A stretch of 64,000 nt of DNA from Theobroma cacao (lineage: Eukaryota; Streptophyta; Magnoliopsida; Malvales; Malvaceae). Below the pieces are notes generated by a model. It was not told the origin of the DNA, made no database searches, and worked only from the letters and a program-made list of their open reading frames with translations. The stretch covers positions 7,500,094 to 7,564,093 of the forward strand of contig NC_030857.1 of assembly GCF_000208745.1 (NCBI RefSeq), given 5' to 3'. Shown here piece by piece: positions 24,681 through 37,799 of the stretch (its first letter is position 1; each line of letters opens with the position of its first letter). The position numbers and the translations under genes are program-made.

Positions 24681-25430
24681 TATGTTTATATTATTATATA
24701 TTTTATAATATAATATTTTATATTTTTATAATGTTATAATATATAAATTGCTTATATATAAATTAGTTAATTCGATTAATTGTAAAAAAAATTTCAAAAC
24801 CGAAATCAATCAAATTAATTGATTTCAAAATCTCAAATTATTTTATACATATATATATATATATTTCTTTAAAAGCCCAAATGTTCTACATCTTTTCCAC
24901 GAGCATCATTATTCTTCAAAATTTTCCTTTTTATAGTGCTAACTAATTTAAAATATTATGTAGAGATAAAACTACAAGTTTATTTATTTTATTATTATTT
25001 TCTTATATACCCATACATATATATATTATATACTAATATATTTTCCATTATTATTGTTCTTTATCTAAATAAATTTATTCCTACATTCCATGCCAACTAA
25101 AAATTACTAGTAAGATAAATTGAAATGACATAAAAGCAACCAATAAAACCCAACAAGGAACAAAATAAAATGACCCAAGAAGATTTGTTACCAAGCTTAG
25201 GTTATAGTTGGTCCAAAATCTGTATGAGTTTTCTCCTAAGACTAAAACGAGCTCACAAGCCAAGCTTAAGATGCCACGGATAATGGCTTGCTTCAAGGTA
25301 TGTTTTTCAAATCCAACTAAGGACAAGGGCTTGCTTCAATCAAAACCTTTTTTTAGCCTAAAAAGCACCATTTGGTGCTCTTCTTCTTACTTTTCTTGTT
25401 GTCACAAAACAGTACCGTTTCTTTTTCCCT
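24681..25430. other. AT-rich spacer, no gene seen
   Basis: Long A/T runs and an AT microsatellite near 24848-24863. Nothing protein-like stands out. Confidence 0.4.
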
Positions 25431-26334
25431 AAACCTTAGCTTAACTTTTTTTTTTCTTGATTCAAGGTTTCTTTCTTTCTAATTCCTAACCCTAGCCGCA
25501 GCCCTCAAATTCTTTTTTCCTCTATTTATCTTTCTATTGAATAGCTCTATCTTTTTCTCCTTACCCGCAGCTTTCACTTCTTCTTTTCCCCTAGCTGAAG
25601 TTTTCATTTCTTCACCATTTACATAACTACCACTACCACCGTGCAATCGCCAATCTCTTCTCTCTTCCCTAAATCTCACAACCCAAAGCCCTCATAATCT
25701 CCTAAATCAACGAAAACTTTTAAAAAGAATCCTATCTTGAGCCATACTTTTTTTGCGACTCTTTTTTTTTCTTTTAGTTTTTTTTTTTTTGGAATGTGGT
25801 TTATGCAATTGGTAGGAACTAGAAAGTCTGGTTCTAGGTTTTTTTTCTTTTTTCTATGGTTTTCGTATATGCTAAAGTTTCTTAGGGTTTTCTTTTCTTT
25901 TTTCCAAAAGACCTTTTTTTCTCCCTTCTTCTATATTGCTCTCTTTTATTTTTTATAGGTAGTGAGGAGGGTTTTGAAAACCTTTCTCCCATGCCTGCTA
26001 CCATGGGTAGCGCCTTAGATACTGCTAATGGCAGAGCCTAAGTTTGGTTTCTCTCAAAAATTTCTTTTTCCCTATAAATCAAGGAAGGTACAAAGGTAAG
26101 GGTAAAAACCCTTTTTTGAAAATATGCAAACTCTCTTTGGAGAAAAGGGAAGACTGTCATTGAAGCCAACTAAGCTAGTTGCCATGGCAGTTGTCTCGAC
26201 TGACATGCCAAGCATGGCAATAAGGTTAAAGGTGTTTCACTTTTTTACATTTTTTCTTCTTCATTCTTTTTTTTATTTGCTTTTGTTTTGTTTATTTTTA
26301 TTTTTTATTATTTTTGATTAAAATTGGTGTCTAC
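25431..26334 (+). repeat. Possible LTR fragment ending GGTGTCTACA
   Basis: A pyrimidine-rich leader-like tract is followed by sequence ending ATTGGTGTCTACA at 26334. The block at about 28100-31434 has a similar end (TTTGATGTCCACA), which suggests two LTR 3' ends of related Tat/Ogre-like elements in the same orientation. Long T runs make the ORFs here meaningless. Confidence 0.35.
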
Positions 26335-26954
26335 AATGAGTATAATGACTTAGTAAGTAACTAACATCTTTTAAATTAAATTAATCATGTTGTGAAAACA
26401 TTTAAGCTAAATTATCAAAAATAATTACTCAAAATCAAAATTGAGTAGTCTAGTATTCATAAACATATTTGCTCAAAAATAAGATTCTCAAATAATAGAT
26501 ATTTACAAAATTTCAAAATATTATAAATTTCATATGTTTGTCAATTGTAACATGTATTGACTGTACTTTTTTTTTAAAAAAAAAAAGTGATTCTATTAGC
26601 ACTAAGCCACCATGTCAATCAAAGTCTTTAAGCCATTTGCTAAAAACTTCTACTAGCATAATATAACTGACTTGTGCAAAATAGAGAATATGAACAATTA
26701 TAGAAGGAAATTGACTTTCACAAAATCTCTATTGTAGTTTCTATCCCTATACTAAGCTTTCCAAATAAAACAAAGCTCTTTACCTTTTTCCTAAAAACTA
26801 GAGCTGTAACAAAGAAATAACTAAAACTCTAGATCTCGTCAAGCATGACTTTTAAACCCATTGTCCTAAGTTCATGTACTTGAATAAAAACCAAGAAAAA
26901 AAAACCACAAACCACAACAACACTTACAAGAGTCCACAACCAAAGTTTCACATC

Positions 26955-27470
26955 TTGTTTTGTGGTGGAACATGACCGGTGCATGGACCCAGACGGGTAT
27001 AACTTGTTAAGCCCAAATAAGCCTCCTTTCAGTTATACATTCATATCTTAGTCCATCAAGCATGACCATCATATATCAAAGCATACAATATTAACACATG
27101 CATGCATTCATGGCAACAATACACTATTATGGAACTTCTTAATATAACTTGTTTAAGCATATTCACTCATTAGCAAAAATTAAAGTTAAAACTCATACAT
27201 CATGCTATAATCATTCCTCCACACCTTCGGGTGTCCATAAAAGCTCTTAAGCCATCCTTGTACATATGTCTATAGCATCTATAAAGTAAAATGCTAAACA
27301 TTGGCAACATCACTATAAACATGTGCAACATCCATAAACATAAAATAATAACTGACTCGTCAGTGGAACATGACTCGATTCTTTAAGCATCAAGTGGCTG
27401 CTAGACACTTACTAAAGAAAGATGAACGAATCATGCCTTTGTGAGTCGAGACCTGAATGCTATCACTAAT
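26955..27470 (-). repeat. Degenerate piece of a gypsy-type LTR
   Basis: ACATGACCGGTGCA and GCCCAAATAAGCC near 26970-27025, and GTCAGTGGAACATGACTCG near 27358, echo the left end of the nested solo LTR at 10835 (TATGACCGGCGCA and TCAGCGGAGTGACTC). The rest has drifted too far to set boundaries. Confidence 0.35.
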
Positions 27471-28099
27471 CTGCAAAAAAAAAAAATTATTAGGAAAAAT
27501 AACATGTGAATCGCAAAGACTCCATAAATGAATTTGGGAAGAAGATAGGCCAAGAAGGAGACTTTTTCCACAAATTACATCGTTAATGTAAACACGAATA
27601 TTGAAATAAACATACTTCACTTTTGTATTTTTCTTTTTTTTTTTAGTTTTGGATTGATTCTCCTTTTAAAAGTTTTAATAGGTTCAGTCTTCTTTCTCTC
27701 TCTTTGGAGAAGAAATTGACAATTTAGATTTCAAATCTAAGAAATAAGACTTTTAAATATAAGGGTTTTATTATCCTTTTAGTGAAACTTATAAGGGTCT
27801 TATTTTTTTTATTGGTGAAAATGTTAACAATGTTACCCGTATAGAAATAGTTGTAGTAAAAGCACGAGATTTTATTTGGAAAAAAAGAACTTGTGAGAAA
27901 ATGTCATAGCACAAGAGATTTATGTGAAGTTTTATCATTTTTCTTGATTTGATTTGATTTCATGAGATATTTTTTGATTAATGTCGTAACATGCAAGTTT
28001 GAGAACCCGACCATTAGACTTTTTTTTTTTTATCTAGGTGCAATTGGCCACCTATTAAATTTATTCTTTTCGATGAAGTCTTAAATTAATTTTAGGATC

Positions 28100-31000
28100 A
28101 CTTAAAGAACAAGACTCTGTCTACGTATTTTAGAATTAGGTTCGGGAGTACAATTACACACGAGAAATGATTAACACCCTCATGGTGCCCATTCCACGAA
28201 TAGTACCTCTTAATCATATGTTATCCTAAACCATTGATTTTATTCTTATGTTTCCTTAATTATTGTTTATTTACTTTATTCTTTATTTTATTAGCAAATT
28301 AAAGCATTTTATTCAATTTCACTAGTATGATGTGCGTACGATGCAATTATGAAATACATGACAAAAAATTCGAACAATGCCAAACGAAAACCTTTTGTTG
28401 AGAATATTTCTCAAATTTGTCCATCTGGGATCCAATGATATTCTTTCACCTAAGGAATTATCCGGGAAACTTGCATTCGCAAGTTTAACGAATAAATCCC
28501 ATCATCAGGATAATCATTCGTATTTGAAAAATATTTTTCGTGAATGCAAACCTATTACGAGCATAAGCTTTTTATTAAAGATGTTCTCCGAGCAATCTTA
28601 TTGTACTGGTGGGACTCGAAGGTATCTTTTCACCTAAAAATTTTTTCGAAGAAACTCTCCTTCGCAAGCTCTCTCAAAAAGTCCCATCATTGGGGTTTTG
28701 ACTCGTGCACATAATACGTCTACATGCCATGACATTTAAATGATGCAGTGATGGCGTTTAATATAATTACAATTTTCAATATATTTTTTTCAATTTTTAT
28801 ATAACTTTTTTATTATTTCTTTGCAATTTCTTTTATTTTTTATATTTCTTTTTCATGTATGTGTGTATGTCCTAAACAAATATTTTATTATTGTTACTAT
28901 TATTTTCTCTACCTAAGCTTTTTTTTTAATTTAAGCATTTATCTACTTTTCTATCAATGTTTATTCTTTACCTAAACCTATATTTTTTTATAACCAAATA
29001 TTCTATTTTACTATTGCCATTATTATTTATCTATATATTTTACTTAATCTACCTTTTTGTGAATAAATATTTCTTGTATTTCTAAATTTTCTATTTTTAT
29101 TTTTACTTATTCACCAAACCTACTCTTTGACCAAATATATATTTTCTGTTCTTTTTTACCTAACCTATATTTTTTGAATAACTATTTTTTTATCTTCTCT
29201 CATAAATCTATTTTTTCCTGAATATTTGCCTCTTTGATTTTAGTTATATTCATTATTCCTATAAGTCTATCATCTTTGTAAATTTTATTTTTATTATTAT
29301 TTTATTTGTCATCATAAATATCATTATGTTTCATAGTCTTATATATTCTTAAAACTATATATTTCATCTACCCCTTTTGTATTTATTATTATTATTGCTA
29401 TATTTATTATTTTCATTGTTTCATTACTTTTTTTTGTTTTTATATCTTGTTTGACTAGTAATTAGGTTAATATATTCTTATTTATTTAGAATTTAAGTAT
29501 CAAGACTCGAAATTAAAACCCTCCCATCGTATTAGTAGGATCTCAATCGAAATCTTTAACTAAGAAAAATTCATCTGGGGTTGCAACTTCTCACACTCCA
29601 AATAAAAATTTCATCATTAGTACTATTCAAGTAATGACACATTTTCCTCACTATTATTTCTACGTTATTATTATTATTTTTATATATTTTTTATTTTATT
29701 TACATCCTTTTTTACATTTTTTTACTTATCTGAATCCATATATTTTTACTAAATATTTTATTTTCCCATTTTTTATCTAGATCTATTTTGATAACTAAAT
29801 ATTTATTCATTACTTTTCTACCTATAGTTTCAGTTTGTCTTTTCTTAATATTGCTACCCTAATCTATATATATATATATATATACATTCTCAATCACTAT
29901 TATTACTAATATCTTTTAGTTCATTTTATTTTATTTTGTGTCATCATTTATTTATTAAACCACATTTACCTATCTACTAAAAAGAAGTAAAATATTAATT
30001 ATCCAAGCCTAAGATGGTCCAAAGAAAGGAGAAAGTTTATACCTTAGTGTGGGTCTGAGGTAGCCTAAAAGGAAACAAGCCAAGAAGAAGCCCGCAGTGC
30101 ACCAACCAAACGCACCAATAGGGCATTATAATCCTCCCAGACGGCACAATTCCAAGCTCCCCCTTTAGCACCAAACCACTATCAATAAAACTATGCCGTT
30201 TTGCCCACTTATACATAGGTATATAAACCCCTTTTTTCTTTCTTTCCCTTCACTTTCCCTTCTTACTTTCTCTCTCTAGCGGCTACTCTCTCTGACTTCT
30301 CTCTAAAACTTCAGCTTTTCCTCTTCCTCTCAACCTTTAATCGCAACTAGTCCCTAAAACCTTTTTATTTTCGAAAATCTCTCCTCTCCTTCTATCTAGT
30401 TCGAAAGCCACCAAATCTGAAACCTAAACTCTCCAAAACCATGGAAATCCCAAAAGAAAAGAAAGAGCAAAAAGAAACCCCTTGATCCCACTAATTTTTT
30501 TGTTTTTATATTATTTTTGTTTTTTTTGGTTTCTTTTTTGTGTTTAGTTTTTTATTGTACACAGGAGTTTCAGTTGGCAGCAATTAAGGGCTTTTCTTTT
30601 TGTTGTTCTTAAGTTTTTTCCTAACAAAGATTTTTAGGATCTTTAATCGGGATTTCTAAGGCTTTTTGGCTACTACGTTTTCTTGTTTGAATCGCTCTCT
30701 GGGATTTTCGAAAATCTCAGCCCCCTTGGCATTTTTTCAATCCAGTTTTCTCTCCCAACTCTAGCCTCTTATGAAATCAAAAATTTGAGGGTTCTTAAAG
30801 AACCCGATTGTCCTAGTTTTTGGACAATCAGAAGATGAAATTATACTCTTCTAAGCATGATTTCACATATGAGAGCCTCGAAGTCAAAAAAAATCCATGA
30901 ACATGACCCAAATCCGGCTGTCCAAGGAGCATTAATTGCACTGTGCAAGCCATTTTTCTTGAATTAGTTGACTATGGAGGCCAAGTTTCAATTTTTTTTT

Positions 31001-31434
31001 GTTTTTGTTTTTTTAACAGTGATTTACTGATTTTATTTATTATTTATTATTTTTTTTATATTTGGGAAAAAGGTGACTACAATTAGGAAGTAAAATAAAA
31101 TATTTATATTTTTGGATTTTATGAATTTGGAAAAACCTATTTCCCTTTTTAATTGATTTTTTATTTTTTATTTTTTTTTTTTTAATTTTGGTTTTTTGTC
31201 TTAAATGATCCATTTTGGCATTGCGTTTTTGTTTTTCTATTCTTGGTGGGCTTGTTAGCCTAAAGCTCAAGTCTATTTATTGTGGTTTGGGCTTTTGATC
31301 CAATTGGTACACTGGTCATAGGCCCACTAGCCTTTAAGGCCTAAAGATAGTAAAGACACACATAAAAATAAATTAAAATAAAATAAAAATTTGTAATAAA
31401 ATGGGACCAAGTCCGAGCAAATTTGATGTCCACA
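28100..31434 (+). repeat. Tat/Ogre-like LTR remnant
   Basis: TTCGGGAGTACAATTACA followed by GATTAACACCCTCATGG (about 28141-28183) matches a phrase I know from Ogre/Tat gypsy elements. A TATATAAACCCC promoter-like site lies near 30220, followed by a CT-rich leader. The block ends TTTGATGTCCACA at 31434, followed by ACTGCCCTCTTTA, as after such LTRs. No coding frame survives. Family and limits are inference from motifs. Confidence 0.45.
28380..28700 (+). repeat. Two imperfect units of about 184 bp
   Basis: TTCACCTAA and the downstream CATTCGCAAGT / CCTTCGCAAGC and TCCCATCAT blocks recur with TTCACC at 28445 and 28629. The two units align over most of their length with many changes. Confidence 0.55.
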
Positions 31435-31517
31435 ACTGCCCTCTTTATGCACTCTTTAAGAATCAGGAATTTTATAAAGACATAGATAATTTTTGTTCAC
31501 AAAAGTCCTTTCAAAAT

Positions 31518-31880
31518 GAGGTTTAAAAGGAATAAAAAAAACTCTACCTATGCTTCATAACTTTAAAAAAAAAATAGAAAACTCATCCACCAAGGTTCTA
31601 TGACTTTAAAAGAAAATAAAAACTCCTTCATCGAGGTTTCACAATTTAAGAGGAATAAAAAAAGCTTCCTCCACCTAGGCTCTACAATTTTAAAAAGAAA
31701 TAAAAACTCGTCTATCTATCGAGGCTTTACAACTTTAAAAGGAAATAAAAACTTGTCCACGAAAGCTTTACAACTTTTAAGGCAAAAATGTTAAAAGAAA
31801 TAAAAACCTCCTCCACCAAGGCTTCACAATTTTAAAAAAAAATAAAAAAACTCCTCGACAGAGGTTTCACAACTTTAAAA
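31518..31880 (+). repeat. Minisatellite, about eight units of 42-46 bp
   Basis: Each unit holds a purine part (TTTAAAAGGAAATAAAAACTC) and a pyrimidine/GC part (CCACCGAGGCTTCACAACT type). It lies directly behind the proposed LTR end at 31434. Tandem repeats in the untranslated region are common in Tat/Ogre elements. Confidence 0.75.
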
Positions 31881-32059
31881 ATAATAATAATAATAATAGT
31901 AAACATTCCTTAGCAAATATCATTATGCAAATTGCTATTATGATATGCAATTGCTTAACTTTTAGGATTGATGTCATGCTAATTACAGCTAGACAAAATG
32001 CAATATCTAGACCACTTATTGCCAATTAGTTTTTGGTGGGACACTTAATAGATGTAACT

Positions 32060-32340
32060 TATTGTCAATTACTTTTGCTCAAAGTACCCCATAGGTCCCT
32101 ATACTCTGGATTTTTTTGTTAATTTAGCCCCTCTATTGCAAAATTGGTTAATTAAGTCTTTATACGTTGAGGTTTTGTTTAATCTAGTCCTTCCTCTTAA
32201 TGCAGTCCAAATTTATTGTTGATGTTGCTAACGTAGCTTTGATATGTCAAACTTTGCTTACATGACAATGACTTGACATTGACATGTTATTATGGCAACG
32301 ATGACGTGGTAAGGTTGAAAAAAAAAATTGGTGAGATGCT
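32060..32340. repeat. MULE-like terminal-type sequence (tentative)
   Basis: AAGTACCCCATAGGTCCCTATACT at 32080, then TTAATTTAGCCCCTCT, has the wording of termini seen on many plant Mutator-like elements. No inverted partner was found, so this is weak. Confidence 0.25.
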
Positions 32341-32494
32341 TAATAGATGTAAAGGACTATAATCTTCACCTTTGATTTAGTTTGTTGATCATATTCACAA
32401 AGTTAGCTTTCCAAGTTGGTAAAATAATGGAAATTGATGATGTGCATATGATTGTCCGTCGTCATGTACACCATAGAGACCATCATACCAACTA

Positions 32495-32980
32495 CAGTAA
32501 AATTTTTATAAATTAATACTCGATAAATTAATAACCTCAATTAAAAAATATTTTTGATCGATCCCAACTTAAGACTAACATAGTAAATTAATAATTAAGT
32601 AAATTTATAAGATAATACATTTTAAAAAAAACATATAGGCTCCACTTAATATATAAATAAATAATCTTCTTATACATTAAAATTATATATATACATGACT
32701 CAATTAAAAGGCCTTTGTAAAATATGACTCCAATGTTACTTGTTTCTTCTTGAAATTGATGTCTTCTTGGACCTCATATCTCTAACTTTTTTTGGTGCAT
32801 TAAAATCCATTAGTGTAGTGTTCTCATATTGTAAGAAAAAATTATACAATGTGATTGTTGCTTTGAGTGCATCTTTGCATGAGACACACTCTAGTCTAGA
32901 ACTATCGTCTATATGGAAAAGAAAAACTTTATCTAAGGGAGGACAAGTTGCTATACTTAAAATTGGTTTTTAGCAACATG
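32495..32980 (+). mobile_element. Pogo-like (Emigrant/Lemi type) element remnant
   Basis: CAGTAAAATTTTTATAAATT at 32495 follows a TA dinucleotide, and CTCGATAAATTAATAACCTC comes next. This matches the terminal repeat style of plant pogo/Emigrant elements. The far end was not identified, and no intact transposase frame exists. Confidence 0.4.
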
Positions 32981-33059
32981 CCTTGAGTTTACATGTCTTT
33001 ATTTCAAATGTCGGTTCAAGTAAGAAACACCATTGAAAATATTCAAATAAATTTTTGTG

Positions 33060-34690
33060 AAGAGGCCTGAACCTAGTCTGAAAATTGCACCATGTTACTT
33101 GGAGGAATGTTTGTAATTATCGAGATGCTAAAGGGTTTGGCTTGGTTGATTGAGGGCTCAAAAATAGGGTACTTTTAAGCAATGGTTGTGGCATTTCGGC
33201 AACAAACTGAAAAGCATCTAGAGACGTATAGTTGTAGAAAAATCCAATCTTAAGCATAGCAGTATTACTCCGAGCGTCGGTAATCCTTGTAAAGCGTCAA
33301 ATCTATGGAAAAACATTACAAAACCGCTCTTAGGAGTTGGAGATTTCAGCAACCTTGTTGTTAGTGGCATAGGACTGTCTCTTAGAAATGGATGCAGAAT
33401 CAGTTTTTGGGATGAAGTATGAGCAAATCGCTACATCCTCAAGAATTCCTTCCGAGGAATTTTCACTCTCGCAGTGAAAAAGAGGGCAAAATTACTGACT
33501 TCAGGGAATGGATCAACAATGATTGAGTTTGGAGTGTAGATTTAAGACGAAATGTTTTCGGATGGGAAAGTGAACAATGGGAAAGCTTTAAAAATCTCAT
33601 TGAAGCCCAAGCTCTCAATAGGGATTTTCATGATAAATTAAATTAGAAGGAAAGCTTTAGCGATAATTATTCCACTCAATCTTTCTGATGACATTCTATG
33701 CTCTCTAATACCAACATTGAGAGGCACTAGAAGTCAATTTGGGTGGGACTTGCTCCATTCAAAATCTAGATCTTCTACTGGAAGTTGCTGAGAAGGCTTG
33801 TCGCGGTAAAAGTTGTCTTGGCGAAGAGTTATATCCTCAGTGCTGACACTATCTCATGCCTCATTTGTAGGCAAGAACCTAAAACTATAAATCATCTTTT
33901 TTCACTTGTGAAAAGTCATGGATGCTCTAGCAGCAGTGGGGAGCACTATGGAATGTGCAATGGGTGACGCACCATGACCTTGTGATATGTTTCCTTGCTT
34001 GGTTTGAATTTGTTGTTTTCACTCATGATAGCTTGATTTAGAAAATGGCATGGTTTGCCATCATTAAGGCAATTTGGACAACTCAAAATGAGGTGGTCTG
34101 CAAGGGTAAAGAATGCGATGATGAATAAATTTTTGAACTTATTAAGGTATGAGTTGCTTGGTGGATGAACGTCAAATGGCCCAACCTTAATATCTCTATT
34201 GGTGATATGTCTAGATTCCTTAATGAGGGTTTGATCCTTAAGGAACATAAAAAGGTCTAGAGTGTGAAGACTTGGAATAGACCATAAAATGGAACTTTAA
34301 AGTTCAATACAGATGGATCATCTAGAGGATACCCCGATGAATCAAGTATAAGAGGTATTCTAAGAAATAATGTAGGATATGCTCTTGTTTACTTCTTTAA
34401 AGCCATCGGCGTCTATGATTCCAACAAAGCTGAGCTAATGATGGTAAGAGAAGTTGCGCTCATCTATGCTGCCTCTAGGAGGGATGAAACGTTCCCCTTT
34501 ACCTTGGAACGTACAATAGCAATGTTGTTTAATGGATAACAAACCCCAATGAGACCCCTTGGAGACTAAGATAGCTGGTTATCCAATCTTGCAAAATCCT
34601 GGAAAAGGTCAAGGTATGGCAAATTAAGCATGTCTTACAATTAGCTAATGAAGTTTTTGACAAACTTGCAAAAGAAAGTGTACAATATAT
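33060..34690 (+). mobile_element. LINE 3' end remnant (zf-RVT and RNase H)
   Basis: Broken plus-strand frames give the C-terminal part of a plant non-LTR reverse transcriptase. 33330-33420 reads L-S-L-R-N-G-C-R-I-S-F-W-D. 33779-33960 is a zinc-binding RVT tail (I-L-S-A-D-T-I-S-C-L-I-C, then N-H-L-F). 34290-34460 is an RNase H domain (F-N-T-D-G-S-S-R-G, then D-S-N-K-A-E-L). Stops and frameshifts are frequent. The catalytic reverse transcriptase core is not seen upstream, as expected for a 5'-truncated LINE. Confidence 0.7.
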
Positions 34691-36800
34691 ATATATTCCA
34701 TAGATACCAAATATATCAATCCACAAAAATTTAGCTTCATACATAAAATCAATCAAAGTATAACTGTTTAAAATAATTGTATATTTACAGACATAATAAT
34801 TTTTCACTTTACTTGATTTCTTTAATTTTTCTTGTAAAAAAGTATAAAATGTAAAATGATCTTTGTTTTTCAAAATTAAAATATATAATGATTTTAAGTG
34901 TATTGCATGCTAAAATGATAGTTTAACATTGAAAATGAGAAATTATTACTATCTATTTTCATATGAAGTATAATTTATGAAAGTTAATTCCTGAAAAGTT
35001 AATAATGAACTTAATTAATGTTGTGGAATCTCGGAAAACATTGGCCAATAAGTAATGATCCCCATGGGCCCCATCCCATATTCAGCCGTGGGTTTTGGTG
35101 AATACCTAAAACTAAGTCAATCGATAATTACATGGATGGAAAGACCAATTGATGATGCTGTCAACGAAGAAAATGCGAACGTTAGGAAAGCAACTATTGA
35201 TGCCAACCATTTTTGACTGCAAGAAAATACATCTGGCTTCGGATATTATTTAATTTAATATGAATATCGATTGCCGTCATTATGGAGAAGGTAAAAGAAT
35301 CAATTGGTACATATAAAGTGATAGCAATATATTTTATACATGAGGAATTCGTTTGAGAACAAAGATGAAATTACTAAACAAAGGGAACAAGTCTTAACCT
35401 TTGTTTTAAAAACTACCAGGCAAAGCATAGGTTGTTGCGAAATCATTAAGTTCATCATATAAGATATATTGACATTAAATTAAAATGATAATGAAAGACC
35501 CATCAAGATGTGAGTGATAGTAGCAGTTCAACATGACTTTTGTTAGGTAAAAGGAAAAAAAACACAATTACTAGTTCCTTGAATAAATTTAATTTTGTTT
35601 CCAATATGATATTCAGATTCTGAAATTTCATTAATAGCAGTTTAATTAAAATTTTTAGAGAATTTTAATATCTTGACTTGATGAAACCAAGGCATACATA
35701 CCGTGCCTCATGAGTAGTTCCTGTCATGGTTCATGATGTGAAGTTGTATCAATAATTCAAAATTGTAAATAAATTAAAAAATGAAAGGACAAAGTCTTGG
35801 AGTCGTTAATTGCTCATCTCCAAGTACGGGCTGGTCGGAATTTGCCGTGTAAAACAAGGCTTGCAATTAAAGCTATTGTAGGCGGAATTGAAAGGAAAGT
35901 TCTTTTTCATATCATGATTTTATATATAAGTAAAAGTAATTTAACTATAATCAAATAATTTTGTGTTATGTTCTTCCGTTTCAAGCCGTCATGTGTAATG
36001 TTTTCGGTATTCGTTTGGTTCCTTCTGACTGCTTCCTCATACGCTAGAAATTAAGGTCGTTACTCTTCAGTAGTAGGATCGTGACTCTGATGTGGGGATT
36101 TGGGTATGAGTGTGCCGTGCTTGATGTTTTTAAGTTTCAGGTTTTTCTCGTTTTGTTCATATTTTTTAGGAGAAGGGTAGAGTATTTTCTTTTGTTTCGA
36201 TTGTAAATGATTAGGCTAGAAAATTGCTAACGAACTATGTGAAGCAGCTCCCTAATGGCAATTGTACATATATTATATAAACTATAAATTAAAATAAAAT
36301 ATCTGTAAATATTAAAATAATAATACTTAATTGTTGAATACTTATTATAAACTGCAAATAAGATTTACGGTTTTATAAAAATAATAACATAACAGACTTC
36401 TTATTTATTCTTTGAAGAAAAATTGAATTTAAAAAGAAGAAGGAAAAAAGAGTAAATGAGAAAAGAAGAATTTCAAAGTAGATATTATACATTGAAAAAA
36501 AATAATTGTTGAAATTTATTAAATATGTTAATTGAAAATAGGATAAATAAGTAAAAAAAAAAACTGTTGGAGATGATTAAATACATATAACTATTAATTG
36601 ATTGAAAATAAGAGAAATAATTGAGAATTTATAACATTCTAGAAATTAAAAAATAATAAAAAATTAAAATTTATTAAGTACATAATTAAAAAAGTGAAAA
36701 AATAGATAATTTTATTAATTATTAATTATTTTTATATAATTTTAAATTTTTATATATTTTTAATATAATTAAATTATATTATAAAATTATAAAACTTTTT
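34691..36800. other. Intergenic, AT-rich, no gene seen
   Basis: Poly-A/T-rich sequence with no recognisable frame. A TATATATATA stretch at 34687 may mark the LINE tail. Confidence 0.4.
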
Positions 36801-36870
36801 TAAATTTGAGGTCTCTCTAAATTGGGGGCATAAAGCCCTTGCTTGGGTAGCTTTACCCAAGGGCCCGCGC
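36800..36870. repeat. Possible DNA-transposon terminus
   Basis: GGGTAGCTTTACCCAAGGGC followed by CCGCGCTGG resembles the GC-rich ends of plant class II elements. It stands out sharply against AT-rich surroundings. No partner end was found. Confidence 0.3.
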
Positions 36871-37559
36871 TGGTACAGAGGAACAAGAAATGTGAATTTT
36901 TTTTTTTTAGATAGAAAATAGGGTCGGTAGAAGTAGAAATGAAGAATCAGAATGAGGTGAGAAACATTGTTGGATTGATTAATGGTGATTAAAATTGACC
37001 ATTGAAAATCATAATATTAAGCACACAAAACACTGCCATCATTGAATATCATAGTTATTGCAAAATACTTTTGTTCACCAAACTTTTGTCTCAAATGTAA
37101 ATAATGAGATAGCTAGCTTTAGAGAGAGAGTAGTATGATTAACAATGAAAAAAACTAAACGCTCACAAAAATAAAAGGGAAACTAAATTCATATAGAAAG
37201 TTTTATTATATATCTTCATATTCCTACAACCACTTCCATCACTTTATCTCATAAACAAAGTCATAATTTTGGGAAAAAAAAAAAAGAACAACAAAGTCAT
37301 AATCCAATGAGTGCTTTTCATAAATGGACCTGAGCCATAAAGCTTTTTTAAGAATAGTTCTCCCTATAATTTTATCTGTTTTTAGCTAAGAGAAAAAAAA
37401 ATTAAACAAAATTGTCTTTAATGAAACCGACCCATTCGCTAGGCTTCATGCCTCAACCTGAAACCTATTAACAGGTCAAGTATGTTTAAGTTTGCGCCTC
37501 AAACTAACTCATTTTTTTTAGCTTTCCTCACCAGACTATTCATTTTTGGAGTATTTATT

Positions 37560-37720
37560 ACCAGAAAGAAAAACGTTTAAGCATTTTGAGCATTTTGGAG
37601 TAGTTTTTGATACACGAAAAAAATCTGTGAGCGTTTTGAGCATTTTAAACATTTTAGAGTGATTTTTAATATATGAAGAAAAACTTTTGAACATTTTGAG
37701 CATTCATATTTGTTAATTAT
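37560..37720. repeat. Short imperfect tandem repeat
   Basis: GCATTTTGAGCATTTT-type phrases with GAGTNATTTTTNATA and AAGAAAAA spacers repeat about three times. It leads into the larger array at 37800. Confidence 0.55.
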
Positions 37721-37799
37721 GTTGTTAAATGGAATATGGTGAATCGTTTGAAGTTGTTGATCTTGTTAAATGGAATTTAGTAGTTTTTGTAATTTTTGA

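Noticed and set aside
25737..26321. Phe-rich ORFs
   Set aside because: They arise from poly-T tracts in a probable LTR leader.
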